In this document: piece by piece, positions 5,749 through 6,622 of the stretch
Layout of the letters: the number at the start of each line of letters is the position of its first letter
Numbering within the stretch: position 1 is the first letter of the stretch
The notes under the pieces: model-generated
Told to the model about the DNA's origin: nothing
The model's database searches: none
Seen by the model: the letters and a program-made list of their open reading frames with translations, nothing else
From: JACVRM01 sp046262315
Lineage (GTDB): Bacteria > Actinomycetota > Thermoleophilia > Gaiellales > Gaiellaceae
Length of the DNA stretch: 6,622 bases
NCBI GenBank assembly: GCA_046262315.1
Contig: JBHEMZ010000061.1
Coordinates: forward strand, 1-6,622
Reading direction: 5' to 3'
Made by a program: the position numbers and the translations under genes

Positions 5749-5973
5749 ATGACGTCCCCAGGCGTTCTCCGCCGAGCGGCGCGACACAGGCCGCCTGCCA
5801 TGCCATCACGCGAGTCGGCTTCGGCCCCGAAAGCCCATTTTCCAGAAAAGAGCGGAATTTCCGGGAAAAATCTGAGAGATCTTGAACAACCCTGCTCTTT
5901 ATTGGGTTATAGTGGCCCGTTCCTCTGCCGAGGGGCGGTCGAGGAACTCAAGGGGGAGGGGACATTTTTATGA
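5749..5973 (+). CDS. Doubtful 74-codon ORF overlapping the next start
   Basis: ATG at 5749 is preceded by a purine-rich GGGAGGGAGAG (5730-5740). The frame ends with TGA at 5971-5973, overlapping the ATG of the third GH26 gene by four bases (ATGA), the classic arrangement for translational coupling. Against it: 42 of 74 codons end in G or C, far below neighbouring genes. The peptide is unlike any family I know and has no signal or membrane segment. The ORF also runs through an AT-rich block that looks regulatory. It could be a leader peptide, but chance is more likely. Confidence 0.18.
   Translation: MTSPGVLRRAARHRPPAMPSRESASAPKAHFPEKSGISGKNLRDLEQPCSLLGYSGPFLCRGAVEELKGEGTFL
5834..5913 (+). 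promoter_or_regulatory. AT-rich block with stacked inverted repeats and a TATAGT box
   Basis: Only 33 of these 80 bases are G or C, in an otherwise GC-rich window. It holds TTTTC-CA-GAAAA (5838-5849), GGAA-T-TTCC (5854-5862), ATCT-GAG-AGAT (5870-5880) and AACCC-N11-GGGTT (5888-5908). AAAGAGC (5847-5853) can also pair with GCTCTTT (5894-5900). TATAGT at 5908-5913 is a good -10 box about 57 bases before the GH26 ATG. The nearest -35-like TTGAAC (5882-5887) is 20 bases away, longer than ideal. This is probably the promoter and operator region of the third GH26 gene, or a structured leader if transcription starts at 5695. Confidence 0.45.
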
Positions 5974-6622
5974 GGGGGAGTAGGCTCGCGGGCACGCCGC
6001 GCGCGCAGGCGCGTCGACCTGTCCTTCTAGGACTCGTCGCAGTCCTCGCGGCCGGCGCCGCGCTGGCGGCGAGCGGCGATTTGTCCGCCGCTGCGGTTTC
6101 AGACAAACTCGTTCCGGCGCAGGGCACGCTCTTCGGCGTGTTCGGCGGTGCGCGCGACGGTCGCACGTCCTACCAGGAGGTGAAGTACCTCGAGAGCCTG
6201 GTCGGCCGACGCTTCGACCTGGATCGCATGTACCACCGCTGGGACAAGGCATTTCCGACCCGCCACGAGAGCGAGACGGTTGCGAAGGGCGGCATTCCGG
6301 CGCTGTCGTGGGCCGCGACGACCCAGGCCGGCGTCAAGGTGCCGTTCGCCGAGATCGCGAGCGGCAAGCACGACGCGCTCATCCGCGCCCGTGCCGACGC
6401 TCTCAAGGCGTTCGGCCATAAGGTGATGCTTGCGTTCCAGCTGGAGCCCGAGGACGACACTGCCTGGGGCACACCGGCCGGATATCGCGCTGCCTGGCGG
6501 CGCATCGTCTCGATCTTCCGCGCTCGGGGCGCAACCAACGTCGTGTTCGTCTGGAACATGATGGCCTATACGTTCCAGGCCGGCTCCGGGCGCAACCCAC
6601 TCGACTGGTACCCCGGAGACGA
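5970..6622 (+). CDS. GH26-like secreted glycoside hydrolase, 5' part, third paralogue
   Basis: ATG at 5970 follows GGAGGG (5955-5960) with 9 bases of spacing. The frame stays open to the right edge, giving 217 codons plus two bases. Residues 1-36 are a clear Sec signal peptide: Arg-rich n-region, a Leu/Val/Ala core (about 18-33), and likely cleavage after ALA near 33. The mature part matches the GH26 N-terminal half of the 2529 gene: GTLFGVFGG (52-60), LVGRRFDLDR, HRWDKAFPT, IPALSW, the predicted acid/base Glu159 in FQLEPED, and GATNVVFVWNMMAY. The nucleophile and any C-terminal modules lie beyond the window. The residue two before the acid/base Glu is Gln here and His in the 2529 copy, so substrate preference may differ. 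The last 65 bases are identical to 3177-3241, while upstream DNA is visibly more diverged. It is likely driven by one of the promoter candidates at 5659-5688 or 5908-5913. Confidence 0.92.
   Translation, partial: MRGSRLAGTPRAQARRPVLLGLVAVLAAGAALAASGDLSAAAVSDKLVPAQGTLFGVFGGARDGRTSYQEVKYLESLVGRRFDLDRMYHRWDKAFPTRHESETVAKGGIPALSWAATTQAGVKVPFAEIASGKHDALIRARADALKAFGHKVMLAFQLEPEDDTAWGTPAGYRAAWRRIVSIFRARGATNVVFVWNMMAYTFQAGSGRNPLDWYPGD
6558..6622 (+). repeat. Near-identical GH26 cassette, copy 3 (5' part)
   Basis: All 65 bases are identical to 3177-3241, and the match runs off the right edge. Upstream the two genes differ at many positions, apart from a 28-base identical run beginning at TGGCGGCGCATCG near 6495. 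The start of perfect identity marks the likely 5' boundary of the shared cassette. Confidence 0.85.

Noticed and set aside
1..6622. Insertion sequence, CRISPR array or phage element
   Set aside because: I saw no transposase, terminal inverted repeats with target duplications, regularly spaced repeats or phage genes. The repeats present are explained by GH26 paralogy and Ig-like domains.

Overview
This is a GC-rich window with strong G/C preference at third codon positions, GTG starts and secreted multidomain proteins. That fits a high-GC actinobacterium. The protein style (GH26 plus Ig-like modules, and a phosphotransferase with an RPNxKP N-lobe) suggests a soil lineage such as Thermoleophilia (Solirubrobacterales/Gaiellales), but this is an impression and no phylogenetic marker is present.

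Layout: (1) 1-1400, plus strand, is the 3' part of a secreted GH26-like glycoside hydrolase followed by four Ig-like domains. (2) 1412-1448 is a 14-bp stem hairpin between convergent genes and probably acts as a terminator for both. (3) 1528-2376, minus strand, is a PAPS-dependent sulfotransferase. (4) 2377-2528 is a divergent intergenic region with two small hairpins. (5) 2529-4262, plus strand, is a complete secreted GH26-like enzyme with one Ig-like domain, a Pro-rich linker and a basic beta-rich C-terminal domain that looks like a cupredoxin without its copper ligands. (6) 4337-5563, plus strand, is an APH-like phosphotransferase. (7) 5564-5969 is a 400-bp intergenic/leader region with a sigma70-like promoter candidate and an AT-rich block full of inverted repeats. 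(8) 5970-6622, plus strand, is the 5' part of a third GH26-like paralogue that runs off the window.

The three GH26 paralogues are the main theme. Their signal peptides, N-terminal halves and C-terminal modules are clearly diverged. The segment of about 414 bp that encodes the second half of the catalytic domain is nearly identical in DNA: 246 of 257 positions between copies 1 and 2, and 65 of 65 between copies 2 and 3, limited by the window edges. This segment also has its own codon habit: 8 of 9 lysines are AAA, whereas flanking lysines are almost all AAG. It behaves like a mosaic cassette spread among paralogues, probably by gene conversion. Where copies 1 and 2 differ inside it, most changes alter residues beside the catalytic nucleophile.

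Together the secreted hydrolases, a glycosaminoglycan-type sulfotransferase and a sugar- or small-molecule-kinase-like protein suggest a locus that makes or remodels a decorated surface polysaccharide. This functional link is inferred from context only.
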